Positions 53,396 through 64,000 of a stretch of 64,000 bases of DNA are shown here, one piece after another. The position numbers were made by a program, and so were the translations under genes. The DNA comes from Chiridota heheva (lineage: Eukaryota; Echinodermata; Holothuroidea; Apodida; Chiridotidae): assembly GCA_020152595.1 (NCBI GenBank), contig JAIGNY010001834.1, forward strand, positions 342,501 through 406,500, given 5' to 3'. The first letter of the stretch is position 1; each line of letters begins with the position of its first letter. The notes under the pieces were generated by a model, which saw only the letters and a program-made list of their open reading frames with translations, ran no database searches and was not told where the DNA came from.

Positions 53396-54650
53396 TTCTG
53401 AAGAGTATAATAGTATATTTATCCCTTGTTGAAGAGGGCAGAAGATAAAGGTTTTGAAAGTTATTACGAAATTGTATTTATTACTTTTTTTTTACGTTTA
53501 ATCAGTCCCAAAGACATTTGCCAGTATGCGGTATTGATGTACCAATTTAAGGTAATACAAAATGACAATCGTCACTATGCGAAGAGGGATGATTTATGGG
53601 ATTATATTACAATTGCTCTCCAAATGAAATTAGTTATCTCTCCCATCAAAGTTGTGTAGGTATGACCAAGTAAAATAAAGATATGTAGTTGAAGTCATAT
53701 ACAATGCTTGGAATTAATATTGGAGAGGATTAAAAAATCATCTAACAAAGCAATGCCGCTGTAGCGACAGATACAGAGCAAATGTCAATACATGTGGAAG
53801 GACTGAACAACTAAGGACATGCCTTGAAAATAGTTCCTCGTAAAAGTAATCCAGACCTTTTTGTATTTTTGATGTTAATTCTGTTAAAAACTTCTTTCGA
53901 AGTAATAACCAGCTGAAATGTACAGTCTAGCATATGTTTACGATATTATATCTTCTTTCGATGAAAAATGCATGTGCATTTGTATATGTGTGCCTATTTT
54001 TCAGTGTAATTCATTCAGTATTAATTTTTATGAGAGTTGGGCGAGGTACTGCAATATAAGATCTTTCAAAACCTGAATGTGGTAGCTCAAAATGAACTCC
54101 CTTATTGATTTGGTGTAAAATTCTAATTCCTTGGTGTAACGGTTTCTCTGCATGAATTACGTTACTTGATTGTTTTTAACTTGGTGTACTTGTGAATGTA
54201 TTTTGAAGAACATTCCATTATAAGGAGAGGAAGATTTGTTTTTATATAAAGTAGCGATGCTGGAACTAATTAAAATGAGCAAAACCCTTGAATTCTGTTA
54301 TACTAGTGCAGGAGAATGTGAGTAGTATTTCTTATTCAATGAAATGATGGAATTTTGAATGTGAAATGCAATGTTTACCACCTTTTTGACATTTCAGATG
54401 CCTGATGTGAAAATCACAGACTGAAAAATTGGAAAGGTGTGACTATGTTGAAATACATAATTGTTTGTGATTTTTGATGTAGTTTGGTTTTGTTAATTGG
54501 GTGGGTATTCAGGGTGCATTGGATAGGAAATCTAGCAACATATTTGGTATTTCTTGAAATCAAGATGGTAAACATTATTTTAAGGAACCCTTGCAAATAA
54601 CATGTGTAATTCATGAACTGTTGGGTACTTGTATGTGTATTTAAACTTGA
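53396..54650. other. Downstream sequence, one unassigned ORF
   Basis: The ORF at 53426-53659 (77 codons, KRAEDKGFESYYE...ISPIKVV) has no recognisable motif. AATAAA at 53674. Could be extended 3' UTR. Confidence 0.3.
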
Positions 54651-54765
54651 TTTGAAGCTCAGTGGTAGAGAGTGTAACAGTGTTAATTCAACGGTACTGG
54701 GTTCGATACCTAACAAAATATGTAGCTCTCGTAACACTGAATTGTTCAAATAGTTTGTCATGGTA
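54651..54765 (+). repeat. tRNA-derived SINE, copy S5
   Basis: A-box-like AGCTCAGTGGTAGAGAGTG and B-box-like GGGTTCGATACC, the closest B box to consensus in the window. The 5' GAAGCTCAGTGG lacks a complementary acceptor stem, so it is not called as a tRNA gene. Confidence 0.6.
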
Positions 54766-57309
54766 GTACTTCTCCTTTAATCAGGTTTAAAGGGAGTTCG
54801 TTAAAATGATCTGCACTACCTTCTTTGTCAAATCTTTCATGTACTTCTGAGGTTGTATATTTAGTTAGGTGTTGAAGTAAAATATTGTAAGAACTTCAGT
54901 TCGACCAAACAATCTTTCTCTTTAAGAAGCGCACTTTGGTATTTTTTTGCTACCTGTATAATCTTGCACATAATTAAGTATTACAATTCTCAACATTGTC
55001 TTCGTATTTTTGTATATTATGAAATAAATGTGTGAAATTTTAGCATTTATTAGCTGTAGAAATATTGGTAGTTGAATTGAGAGCTGTAGTGCGGACGACA
55101 GAGATGGGGGGTTGGGGGGGTTGTATAGTTTCAAACCGTTTTTTTTTTTTATTTCTCTGCAAAAAAATAATTAGATAGATAAAAATGATAGTAAAACTTG
55201 ATGTTTTTGTACTAACAAAATTATTCCCAAATCACAAGGTTTCCCCCTTAAGCCAGCTTCTGTGACAAAATAATATTCACCAACCAACTATTTCCCCCAG
55301 CCTCCACTTCATAGCACCCTCCCAATTTAAATTACACTCTACCATGACTGACCACTTGCTATATATAAAGGCCTTATATTGCCATTTTTATTTGTGCATG
55401 TAGTAAAGCATTTGTTCTACTTGTAGTCAAACAATGTTTTCTACTTGTAACATGAATGTTCTACAGAATTCATCTGGTTAATTTTTGGAGCAAAATGTGT
55501 AGTTGTTTTAGTTTGTGAAGTGGTATTTCAGAATTGCTTGTATCCCAATGCAAAATGATTGATTCTCCAGCATGAAAAGAGACAGTCCCAGGACATTCAA
55601 GTTCATGGCATTGTCTCTAGCTGCAGCCTGCAGGATTTGTTAAGTTGCAAGAACCGATACAAAGAACTTATATGAACCAATACAATTACTCTAGGAATGT
55701 TTTCCCAAGATTTTTTTTTTGATGTCACCACCTCCTAAGATAGATACTAGTGATACCATGTCCATGGCTGTTGTTGACAGTATTTGTGATAATAGATATA
55801 TCGACCAATCAGAACTGGCCTTAAATGCAAACTGCTTCTTGTTTTATAACCTTGATAACTGTGGAAAGTTGCTTCTAATATGACAAAGTAAATATAATTA
55901 TATATATAATTTTCTGCATTAATGGACGCTGTAATTGATAAAGAAATATATCATTTTAGGTTATTTAAGTCTTATGCTCTATTGCTATATACCAGTGCTG
56001 GATAAAATATTTTTGGTGTCGGTAAAAGTTAATTGTTTTGTACGAGTTGGCTCCAATGAAATTGGGCGTAATAGATCATATTAATTTAGATTTCTAATTT
56101 GAATTTATATAGCCTTAAAACTAATGTTGTTGTTGAATGTTTTCTGTTGGTCATATGACTTAACTGCTGATTTCAATTACAGCTCTATGTCTTTTATTAC
56201 AGCTTTTGTTTTTTCTTTAAAATCTTTGAAAGAGAGTTAATGAATGTTTCTCTTTGCGCAGAGATTTGTGGTTATTTGACTGAATTATTCAAATGTTCTC
56301 ACTTTACAGCATTGACCAGGTTCATGAATGTTGACCTTGAATGTCAAGATTTTAGGGAGGGCCTACACTGGATTGACTTGAGTAACACAAAGACACCCAC
56401 CTGCCCAACATGTTTAGTTTATCCACGATTTAATAGCAAGATGCAAATACAATCTTTCACCACATCAAGTGACATGGCTTGTTCATGACCAGTGACATAC
56501 AGTACTGTAGGTTTAGCCATGACCACAGACTTCTCTGTAGATATGCCTAAACAGTCAGTAATTCCTGGTTTTGACATGGTAACATTTCACCCCTACACAA
56601 AGTGGCATCAGAAGGATCACCAAAAGGGATAACACAACCAGAAAAAATGCTTGGTTGCAAGCTGAAAAATCTCTGGTAAATTATGTTCCCATCAAATCGG
56701 CTACTAAGTAGCTGTCTGAGATTTATTGTTTTCCACATAAATTTCACTTTTTTTTTTTTTTTTTTTTTAAATTTTATTTGATACTTCTCCAATCAATTTA
56801 CCTCCCAGCCAGGATAGAACCCTCTCAAAAAGCAGTCTGCCTTTCCCCATTCATATGCCTTTACACCAGCCAGCATGACTGCAGGAGATGGAAATCATTA
56901 ATTTCAGGCATAAACCAACAATCCAGTGTGGAGTGATTTGAAAGTAAATCCCTGGTCAGGACTTTCAAGACCTGGGTTAGAACCTGTTGTGTTTTTAGGG
57001 TACTTTCATTTCTGCCTCAAGTGCCATAATGTGAAAAGAAAAGCTGCATTAAAGCACTTCAGGACACTCAGTAGGGGAAAAAAGAGAAGGAGGTACTCTT
57101 ACCAGAATAGAAAACACAACATTAACCTTTAAAAAAACAAAGGCAATGCATTAGAAACATAAAAAGAAGACCATTTTCAAGTATAATTTCCTCTTTTCAA
57201 TTTTATTGAAAAGGTAACAAACTTGTTTACACAGTGTCCAAAATATGAAAAAAATATTTATATTTGAACTTTCTACTTTCGATTTTGAATTTTGTTTAAA
57301 CAATTTTTT
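54766..57309. other. Downstream intergenic sequence, nothing recognised
   Basis: AT-rich with poly-T runs at 55139-55150 and 56750-56770. ORFs at 56240-56488 and 56926-57132 lack recognisable content. A possible distal polyadenylation hexamer lies at 55023. Confidence 0.35.
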
Positions 57310-58125
57310 AAAGGAGCTGACAGCCGAGAAGTAAGGGGGTATTTATTCTTAAGTCTCAAGAAAATTTAAACAAAATTTGTGTGCATGTGATGGTACTAAA
57401 ACTTTTGATGAATGTTTCAAATTAATCAATTATTTGTAATGGATACTTTTAGAAGATTAGTTCAGGGGTCCAGCAAGTCCATCTTATATGAGAGAGTTGA
57501 AACGAAACTAAAAAGTGAAGAAAGCATTCATGAATCTTATTCCGTTAAGGAGATATTTAAGTTTACAGTTTGGTATCATTTTTGAAGAAACGTCTGAAAT
57601 CAGACTAGTTGTGATGTCACAGCCTCAGATTTCTCAAATTCTTTATGTATTCTATCATATTTTGTTCTGTGATTTTGTGGCTTAAACACTAAAGTGAGGG
57701 GATATGTCAGAAATTTAAGCAGAATCTACGAGTAAGGGTGATTATAATTTACCATCTGAAGAAAGTTCAAGATAGTAAAAAAAGTGAAATGACTTTTCTT
57801 TAAAATACTACTTTCTTTAAAATACATAAACAATCATTAAGAAAGTGAGGATGAGGGAGCTAACCTTCCATAGTAGACTTACTACACCAGTCATTTCTAC
57901 ACAAATAAGGTAGAACTTTAAACTGGAATATCTCCTTAACAGAACAAGATTTTTAAATGCTTTCTTGACCATTTTGTTTCTTTTAAAATCCTCTTTCGTG
58001 TCAGATAAACTTGCTTGACCCCTGAAATAATCCTTTTAAGTAATTCACAAGTATCAAAAATTAGATAAGTGTTACAAAAGTCCCTTGACTTAGCAAAAAA
58101 GACTTTTCGGCAACCAGCGTCTTTA
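57310..58125. mobile_element. Fold-back TIR element, copy D (most complete)
   Basis: Outer ends AAAGGAGCTGACAGCCGA (57310) and TCGGCAACCAGCGTCTTT (58125). An inner pair TTCAGGGGTCCAGCAAG (57470) and CTTGCTTGACCCCTGAA (58008). The arms (TCCGTTAAGGAGATATTTAA versus ATCTCCTTAACAGAACAAGA) pair over roughly 200 bp. It defines the family to which copies A, B, C and E and the short 18.5- and 28.5-kb elements belong. Confidence 0.8.
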
Positions 58126-58878
58126 AGATACGAGACAATGGTACATGGTATTGCTTCTTTATACCAGCTATTTAAAAGACTTTTCTGAAGCTGAATGACA
58201 ATTCTGGATAGTATTGAGTGTCATACTTCCATAGGGGACAGCTGGGGATCTGTTTCTACCATTCTCAAGTGGGAGTAATGTAAAACAAAGTACATAGTTT
58301 GGAAACATTTTGTGACCTCACTGTATTCTGAACAGTTTGTGTCATTAAATGCTTGTATATATATGTTGCATATCTTGGTCAAACTTATGACCACCCAACC
58401 CAGCCTCCAAGATAATAGAGAACATTCCTTTTAAAGCAGAACATTTCTATTTGACATAATTGCTTTCACACTTGAGTGCTAATTATGTCAAGAAGTTCAA
58501 TCCTCCAAAAATCTGACGCTCATTTTTAACTTTTCAGCAAACTTGTAATGGCAAAAACACTTTTGAAGACATCTTAGAACAGCATGTCATCGGTGTATAC
58601 TAACACCTTGACACTGGGTGGTGGTAGCTTTCGAGAGGTCAATTTATACATGATGATCCAATGGGCCTATTAAAAACTTATCCAGAAACCCCTTGGCACT
58701 GAAACCACAATTTATCTACTGTACCAATTATCATCCTACAAAAGTAGTGTTTATTCTTTCTCTTGAAGTCCTCCAGACACTAAATGGAGAAAACTATTAG
58801 TGAATCGAATGGTTGGCTAGGCCCAGAAAATTTCATCTCCAAACCTCAATGCACTAAAAAAGGACTGTGTAGCTGTGT
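58126..58878. other. Downstream intergenic sequence, nothing recognised
   Basis: No gene. AT-rich. Confidence 0.35.
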
Positions 58879-59283
58879 CATTAAGAATTTTTGGCCCTTA
58901 GACCCCTCCAACCGGACAACCCCTCAATTTTCTCAAAATCAGGGTAATCCACACCAGACTCTTCACAATTCATTGACTAGCATCCAGCTATTGTTACACC
59001 ATACACAAGACAGGGGTAATATATACCTTCTTAACTGACAACATCTTCATAGTCTATTCACATTTCACTTGTTAGCAACCAGCTACTGTTACACTGTACA
59101 GAATAGGTCATTCGGCTTGTCTTCGGCTCAAGACACATAAGTGCTGTTCAGTGATGTGATTGAGATTAGTCCTTGGCAGAGCCTAAATACAAAATATTAT
59201 ATTATATGCTTGGGAGGACTTTGTGCAAAACCCATGAATGATTGATGGACCATTCCTAGTAATGATGGTTATTTCATCATGTA
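58879..59283. repeat. Dispersed repeat R3, copy 2
   Basis: Same orientation as 9958-10362, with small indels (for example lack of a GTAATTCACACCATTTAA segment equivalent). Confidence 0.8.
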
Positions 59284-59504
59284 TAGCCAGCAATTTAGTT
59301 TGCTTACATTCACTGTGGTTAATCAAGCATTGGTGTTAATGAAAGAGTCCAGGAGAGTGAGACTTAGTGGATGACAGGGTTTGAAATATGATCTCCTGAC
59401 TTGTTCCATTTGCCAATCGGAACTTAGGGTTGGAAAGTAAGAGGCCTCTTGGATCATCATGTAGAAACACTTGCTTTAAAGGAGTGGTCCCGCAAGACGA
59501 TAAC

Positions 59505-60710
59505 GACAACAACAAATAAGATTTATTATGCGCACATATTCATCCTAATGGATGCTCAAGGCGCCGTACATTTAAACATTACAAATTATACATGGACAAT
59601 AAAATATAACATAAATGAACAGTGATTTTAAATTATCTACATAATTGCATCACACATAAGATGGGTTTTTAGATTCTTTTTGAATGAGTCAACAGAACAA
59701 GACAACCTGATATCTGGATATGGAGTGGCAATCGATTCCATAGACACGGAGCTGAAATGGCAAATAATCTGTCACCCCATGTATGGTAGGATTTTGTTCA
59801 CATAAAATAAGTTTGATTACCAGAACAAAAAGGAACATCTAATTTCAGCAAGTTAGATATATAAACTGGGGCCCAACCATTTATCAATTTGTAAACAATA
59901 AGTAACATTTTGCACATGATGCAATGAGAAACTGCAAGCCAGTGCAAAATTTCAGGATGTGAGTTATGTGACATGTTTTCTTTGAGAGTTACAATCCGTG
60001 CAGCCGTGTTTTGAAGTTGTTGAAGACGATGAATCTGTTTAGGGCAATCCATGCAGCAAGGAATTTCCCATATCTAATCAAGACGTAATAAACGAATGTA
60101 CTATCTGTTCTGTCGCAGATCAATTGAGATATTTGTGCAATTTTCCAATGTTTCCGAATATGTAAAGATGCAGTGCGTGTGATATGAGAAATGTGACTAT
60201 CCATGCATGGTCCTGAAGGAGTCAAAAATAACCCCGAGATTGCGAGCTTTCACAGAGGACTCAACTTTCAACTTACCAATGATGATATTGGGTGATGAAA
60301 ACTTATAAGTTGTTGTCAAGATCCAAATAATAAAAACTCGGTTTTGTTATCATTGAGTTTTAAAAAGTTCTGTGTCATCCAAAAACGTATATCGGTTATG
60401 CAATCCTTTAAACATTTGATGGTAAGGTCATCCTGTTATTGTGAAGGTTTGAAGGCCAGATACAGTTGTGTCGTCAGCGTAAACATGATAGGATATATCA
60501 TATTTCAAAACAATGTTGCGGATGGGTAAAGTATAAATTGGAAACCACTGTGAACCAAGCACAGATCCTGTGGAACTGAGAAATCAAAGAAAACAGGTTC
60601 TGATATTGCATCTCCCACACACGTTGAGGTCTGTGAGATGGGTAAGACTTACACCATTTCAATGCAATGCCATGAATGTCAATATATTGATGTAACCGCG
60701 TCAGCAAAAC
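59505..60710 (-). mobile_element. CR1-like LINE, RT C-terminal half to 3' end, degraded
   Basis: On the minus strand from 60710: LLTRLHQYIDIHGIALKW, KSYPSHRPQRV, a SVPQGSV-like region, then VYADDTQLYLAFK with the catalytic YADD near 60468-60480, then CITDIRFWMTQNFLKLNDNK with TEFLLFGS. Further down: LQQLQNTAARIVTL and HWLAVSHCIMCKMLLIVYK with LINGWAPVYISNLLKLDVPF, then FKKNLKTHLM, and finally a CTAP-ASIRMNM 3' tail just before 59505. At least five frameshifts or stops. It begins abruptly at the minisatellite edge at 60711. Confidence 0.85.
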
Positions 60711-61896
60711 ATCTAAGATGCAACCCCATATGTCTTAGATGCAACCCCATCAGTCTTAGATGCAACCCCATCAGTCTTAGATGCAGCCCCATCAGTCTTA
60801 GATGCAACCCCATCAGTCTTAGATGCAACCCCCATCTGTCTTAGATGCAACCCCATCAGTCTTAGATCGACCCCATCAGTCTTAGATCGACCCCATCAGT
60901 CTTAGATCGACCCCCATCAGTCTTAGATCGACCCCCATCAGTCTTAGATCGACCCCCCATCAGTCTTAGATCGACCCCATCAGTCTTAGATCGACCCCCA
61001 TCAGTCTTAGATCGACCCCATCAGTCTTAGATCGACCCCATCAGTCTTAGATCGACCCCCATCAGTCTTAGATCGACCCCCATCAGTCTTAGATCGACCC
61101 CATCAGTCTTAGATGCGACCCCCATCAGTCTTAGATCGACCCCATCAGTCTTAGATGCCCCCATCAGTCTTAGATCGACCCCATCAGTCTTAGATCGACC
61201 CCCATCAGTCTTAGATCGACCCCCATCTGTCTTAGATGCAACCCCCATCTGTCTTAGATGCAACCCCCATCAGTCTAAGATGCAACCCCCCATCAGTCTA
61301 AGATGCAACCCCATCTTAGATGCAACCCCCATCAGTCTTAGATGCAACCCCATCTGTCTTAGATGCAACCCCCATCAGTCTAAGATGCAACCCCCATCAG
61401 TCTTAGATGCAACCCCATCAGTCTTAGATGCAACCCCACCTGTCTAAGATGCAACCCCCATCAGTCTTAGATGCAACCCCCATCAGTCTTAGATGCAACC
61501 CCCATCAGTCTAAGATGCAACCCCATCAGTCTTAGATGCAACCCCATCAGTCTTAGATGCAACCCCCATCTGTCTTAGATGCAACCCCATCAGTCTTAGA
61601 TGCAACCCCCATCAGTCTTAGATGCAACCCCCATCAGTCTTAGATGCAACCCCCATCTGTCTTAGATGCAACCCCCATCAGTCTTAGATGCGACCCCCAT
61701 CAGTCTTAGATGCGACCCCCATCAGTCTTAGATGCAACCCCCATCAGTCTTAGATGCAACCTCCATCAGTCTTAGATGCAACCTCCATCAGTCTTAGATG
61801 CAGCCCCATCAGTCTTAGATGCAACCCCCATCAGTCTTAGATGCAACCCCATCAGTCTTAGATGCAATCCCCATCAGTCTTAGATGCAACCCCCAT
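60711..61896. repeat. About 22-bp minisatellite, about 52 copies
   Basis: Unit CCCCATCAGTCTTAGATGCA plus AC, with a contiguous block (about 60860-61220) of the variant CAGTCTTAGATCGACCCC and CAGTCTAAGATG variants. C-run length varies by unit. It separates two minus-strand LINE remnants. Confidence 0.97.
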
Positions 61897-62150
61897 AAAA
61901 CAAGTAGCCGCAAAATAGTCTCAAGAGTTCCAGACGGTATATAAAGGATTATTTCAGAAATAAAGGAAGTTCTTGAAAAGATCGGAAATGGAGGGGAGGT
62001 GTGATCTGGCATTCAAGTATATGGGACAGGTTAAGAGGATATGCTTGTTTGAGAGATCGGTGTTGCATGTAGGGCAGAGAGGAGCAGGGGAGCCGGAAAG
62101 TAGGTGAGAGAGGTGTGGCCGTGGCGGGTGATTACAACTTTCATCAGATG
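61897..62150 (-). pseudogene. LINE 3'-end remnant at the minisatellite edge
   Basis: The minus strand reads RPHLSHLLSGSPAPLCPTCN and DLSNKHILLTCPIYLNARSH with LPSISDLFKNFLYF, then a stop. This is the zinc-knuckle-like C..C..H..C end block of Jockey/CR1-type ORF2. The 3' end runs into the minisatellite with only about 40 bp of tail. Confidence 0.75.
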
Positions 62151-62405
62151 TTAAATTATAATTAGATTCAGCTTTACTACTTTCTGACACACCCAATGGT
62201 TTTTAAGCCACTAAATCTCAGGAAAATATGATAGAATACATAAAGACTTTGAGGAATCTGATGCTGTGACATCACAACAACTGATTTCAGTCATTTCTGC
62301 ACAAATGATACAGAACTTAAATGTCTCATTAACAGATTAAGACTTGAATACTTTCTAACCATCTTCATATCTGATTAACTTGCTTGACCCCTGAACTCAA
62401 TGTAC
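62145..62405. mobile_element. Fold-back element family, copy E (right half only)
   Basis: ACACCCAATGGTTTTTAAGCC, TTTGAGGAATCTGATGCTGT, CATCACAACAACTGATTTCAG and TTGCTTGACCCCTGAAC match the right part of copies C and D. It is truncated at the LINE junction near 62145. Confidence 0.75.
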
Positions 62406-63351
62406 TTCAGAGCACCTACTGTACTTTAATCTGAATTACATAATGAATGGCAAAATGCTCAAGACATTGCATAGAAAATTAAAGGTATATGGACAGGTAG
62501 CAACTACATGAGCTTATTAAATGGTTTGAAATGGACTAAAAACCATGAAAACAGCAGAACGTCCCATCAAAATCATTACCAATTGACCATTTTAAAACTC
62601 CAATACCAAATTAGCATAAATTGCACCATAATTTGTGACCTCAGCATGGGACATCTAGATCATGTTAACTTATTGTTTTTGGTCCTTCAAATATTTTGAA
62701 TAAGAGAAATTGGCTACAGTGAACACGAAATCAGATAATATTATAACCTTGACCTAAATTTCACAGTAGAATGCAATTTAAGAACGTTTGATATTTAAAA
62801 TTTGGGGATAAATTATCAAGAATTACATTAAAGAATGTTAGCTGTATTCCTGTTCATTCATCATTAGTTTTGTGCAATGCTGCTTTTTTTACTAACTTTG
62901 ACTTTTGTGACCATTTAAAGACCAATTTTGCTTAGAAGTTTTTCATCTGGGTAAAAAGTCTTTATCTGTCCATGTACCTTTATGAAATTAAACAATGATT
63001 GGCAATATGCTAACAAGACATTGCATAGAATATTGAATACTACCTGTGACAAAATGCACTAAGTCTTCTAAAACTAATAAACATGAGCAAAGCTTAAAGT
63101 TTCTTTTCATGACAAGAGTTATATTTTCGGTATCTTTGTAATGTAGACACACTTTGTAATGGCCGCAACCCTACTATAACTTCAACATTGTAAGTATATG
63201 AAACACTTCCTATAATTCAGAACTCTTATAACAAGTCAGCCTTATAGATAGACCTTTTCAAATCTGGAGTGGCAATTTAAAGAAAACTTATTAAATTAAT
63301 GTCACATGGGCAAAATTCACCTGTCCATAATGGACCAATCCAGACCCCTAG
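62406..63351. other. Intergenic sequence, nothing recognised
   Basis: A pair of similar stretches (GAATGGCAAAATGCTCAAGACATTGCATAGAA near 62444 and ATTGGCAATATGCTAACAAGACATTGC near 62999) suggests an old duplication. No gene. Confidence 0.35.
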
Positions 63352-63753
63352 CTCAATTTAAAAAGGGACAGATAGCTAGACTTGTTGAGGGGCACGACAC
63401 ATTACTGCGCGTATGAAGTGCTGCATCTTTTCGGCATGGAATCCAGGGGCCCCCTTAAGGCTCAATCACCTAGTGAAGAAGCTCTGGAACTTTAGCTATC
63501 ATACATCTCGGAATGAATATTCTGACTGACAAGGACCAGTCATTAGGTAAACAGGACAATTGCTTACTATGCTATCATTCTGTGTTCTGTATTCATGTAA
63601 GGTTTTTCATTTAAAAAAATAATAATTCAATCTAAAAAAAATGTTTCACCTTTTTATCTCATGGAGGGCAGGACGAACCCCAGGAAAGAAGGGCAGACCC
63701 ACAGAGGGGTGGGGCGGGCCACCCCTGTGAAACAGCAAAGCTCGGGGTCTGCA
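63352..63753. repeat. Dispersed repeat R1, copy 2
   Basis: Direct orientation relative to 3364-3769, with GACTTGTTGAGGGGCACG, GAAGCTCTGGAACTTTAGC and CACCCCTGTGAAACAGCAAA. Confidence 0.7.
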
Positions 63754-64000
63754 ATTGTATACTGGAGGAATCTTATCGACCAATCAAATGGTGGGGAATA
63801 TTGACAGTCTGCACAATTCACACACGGTATGAAGTGTATTAAATAATGCTTTCAAACGCACACATCACTTGTGCGTTATACATGAAAGTAATATGCGCAC
63901 GCATTGCTGCTTACAAAATATTCCTAACAAAACTGCAGCTGATTGGCTGGGTAAAAAAAGGAAAATTTCCTCCAGCAGTTGATTTGTTGAAGTACTGAAG

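Noticed and set aside
54651..54725. Possible tRNA gene
   Set aside because: A and B boxes are present, but no acceptor-stem complementarity or anticodon arm could be drawn; SINE relatives occur in the window.

Overview
This is a window of eukaryotic, animal genomic DNA: AT-rich, intron-containing and dense in transposons and minisatellites. The only host gene I can recognise is a tumor protein D52 family gene (TPD52/TPD53/TPD54 type) on the + strand. It has five core coding segments with matching splice phases (23619-23752, 28311-28459, 31367-31426, 47710-47872, 49683-49811), a stop codon at 49809-49811, and a likely long first coding exon at 15853-16267 that is phase-compatible with the next exon but that I do not recognise by sequence. 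The 60-nt segment at 31367-31426 behaves as an in-phase cassette exon. It matches the alternatively spliced linker of vertebrate D54. The mix of CR1/L2-like LINEs, a DIRS-type tyrosine-recombinase retrotransposon, tRNA-derived SINEs, piggyBac-like TTAA elements and many non-autonomous hAT-like elements suggests a marine invertebrate deuterostome, perhaps an echinoderm. The species assignment is inference.

Layout. 1-15.8 kb is intergenic or upstream: a piggyBac-like element (733-1690), a LINE 3' fragment (2708-3298), a hAT-like element with a perfect 8-bp target duplication (4039-4981), a LINE 3' end with a 50-bp minisatellite grown inside its reading frame (6641-8440), and a fold-back element (8437-9055). 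15.8-23.6 kb holds the candidate first exon and a 7.4-kb intron with TEs, a C-rich minisatellite, twin piggyBac-like MITEs and a SINE split by a hAT-like insertion. 23.6-31.4 kb holds core exons 2-4 separated by introns with a LINE carrying endonuclease and RT remnants (24690-26540), MITEs and hAT-like elements. 31.4-47.7 kb is a single 16.3-kb intron with a degraded DIRS element (about 34.34-39.48 kb), a 70-bp satellite, a hairpin array, a palindromic 24-bp array and a 1-kb G-rich minisatellite. 47.7-50.7 kb holds the last two coding exons and a probable 3' UTR. 50.7-64 kb is downstream: fold-back elements, dispersed repeats, two LINE remnants and a 1.2-kb minisatellite lying between them.

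The encoded protein is expected to be a coiled-coil membrane-trafficking adaptor. The rest of the window is repeat biology: nested transposons give a readable insertion order, and at least twelve tandem arrays, several built on perfect palindromes, lie in or near one gene. I saw no CRISPR array, operon, rRNA or convincing functional tRNA.
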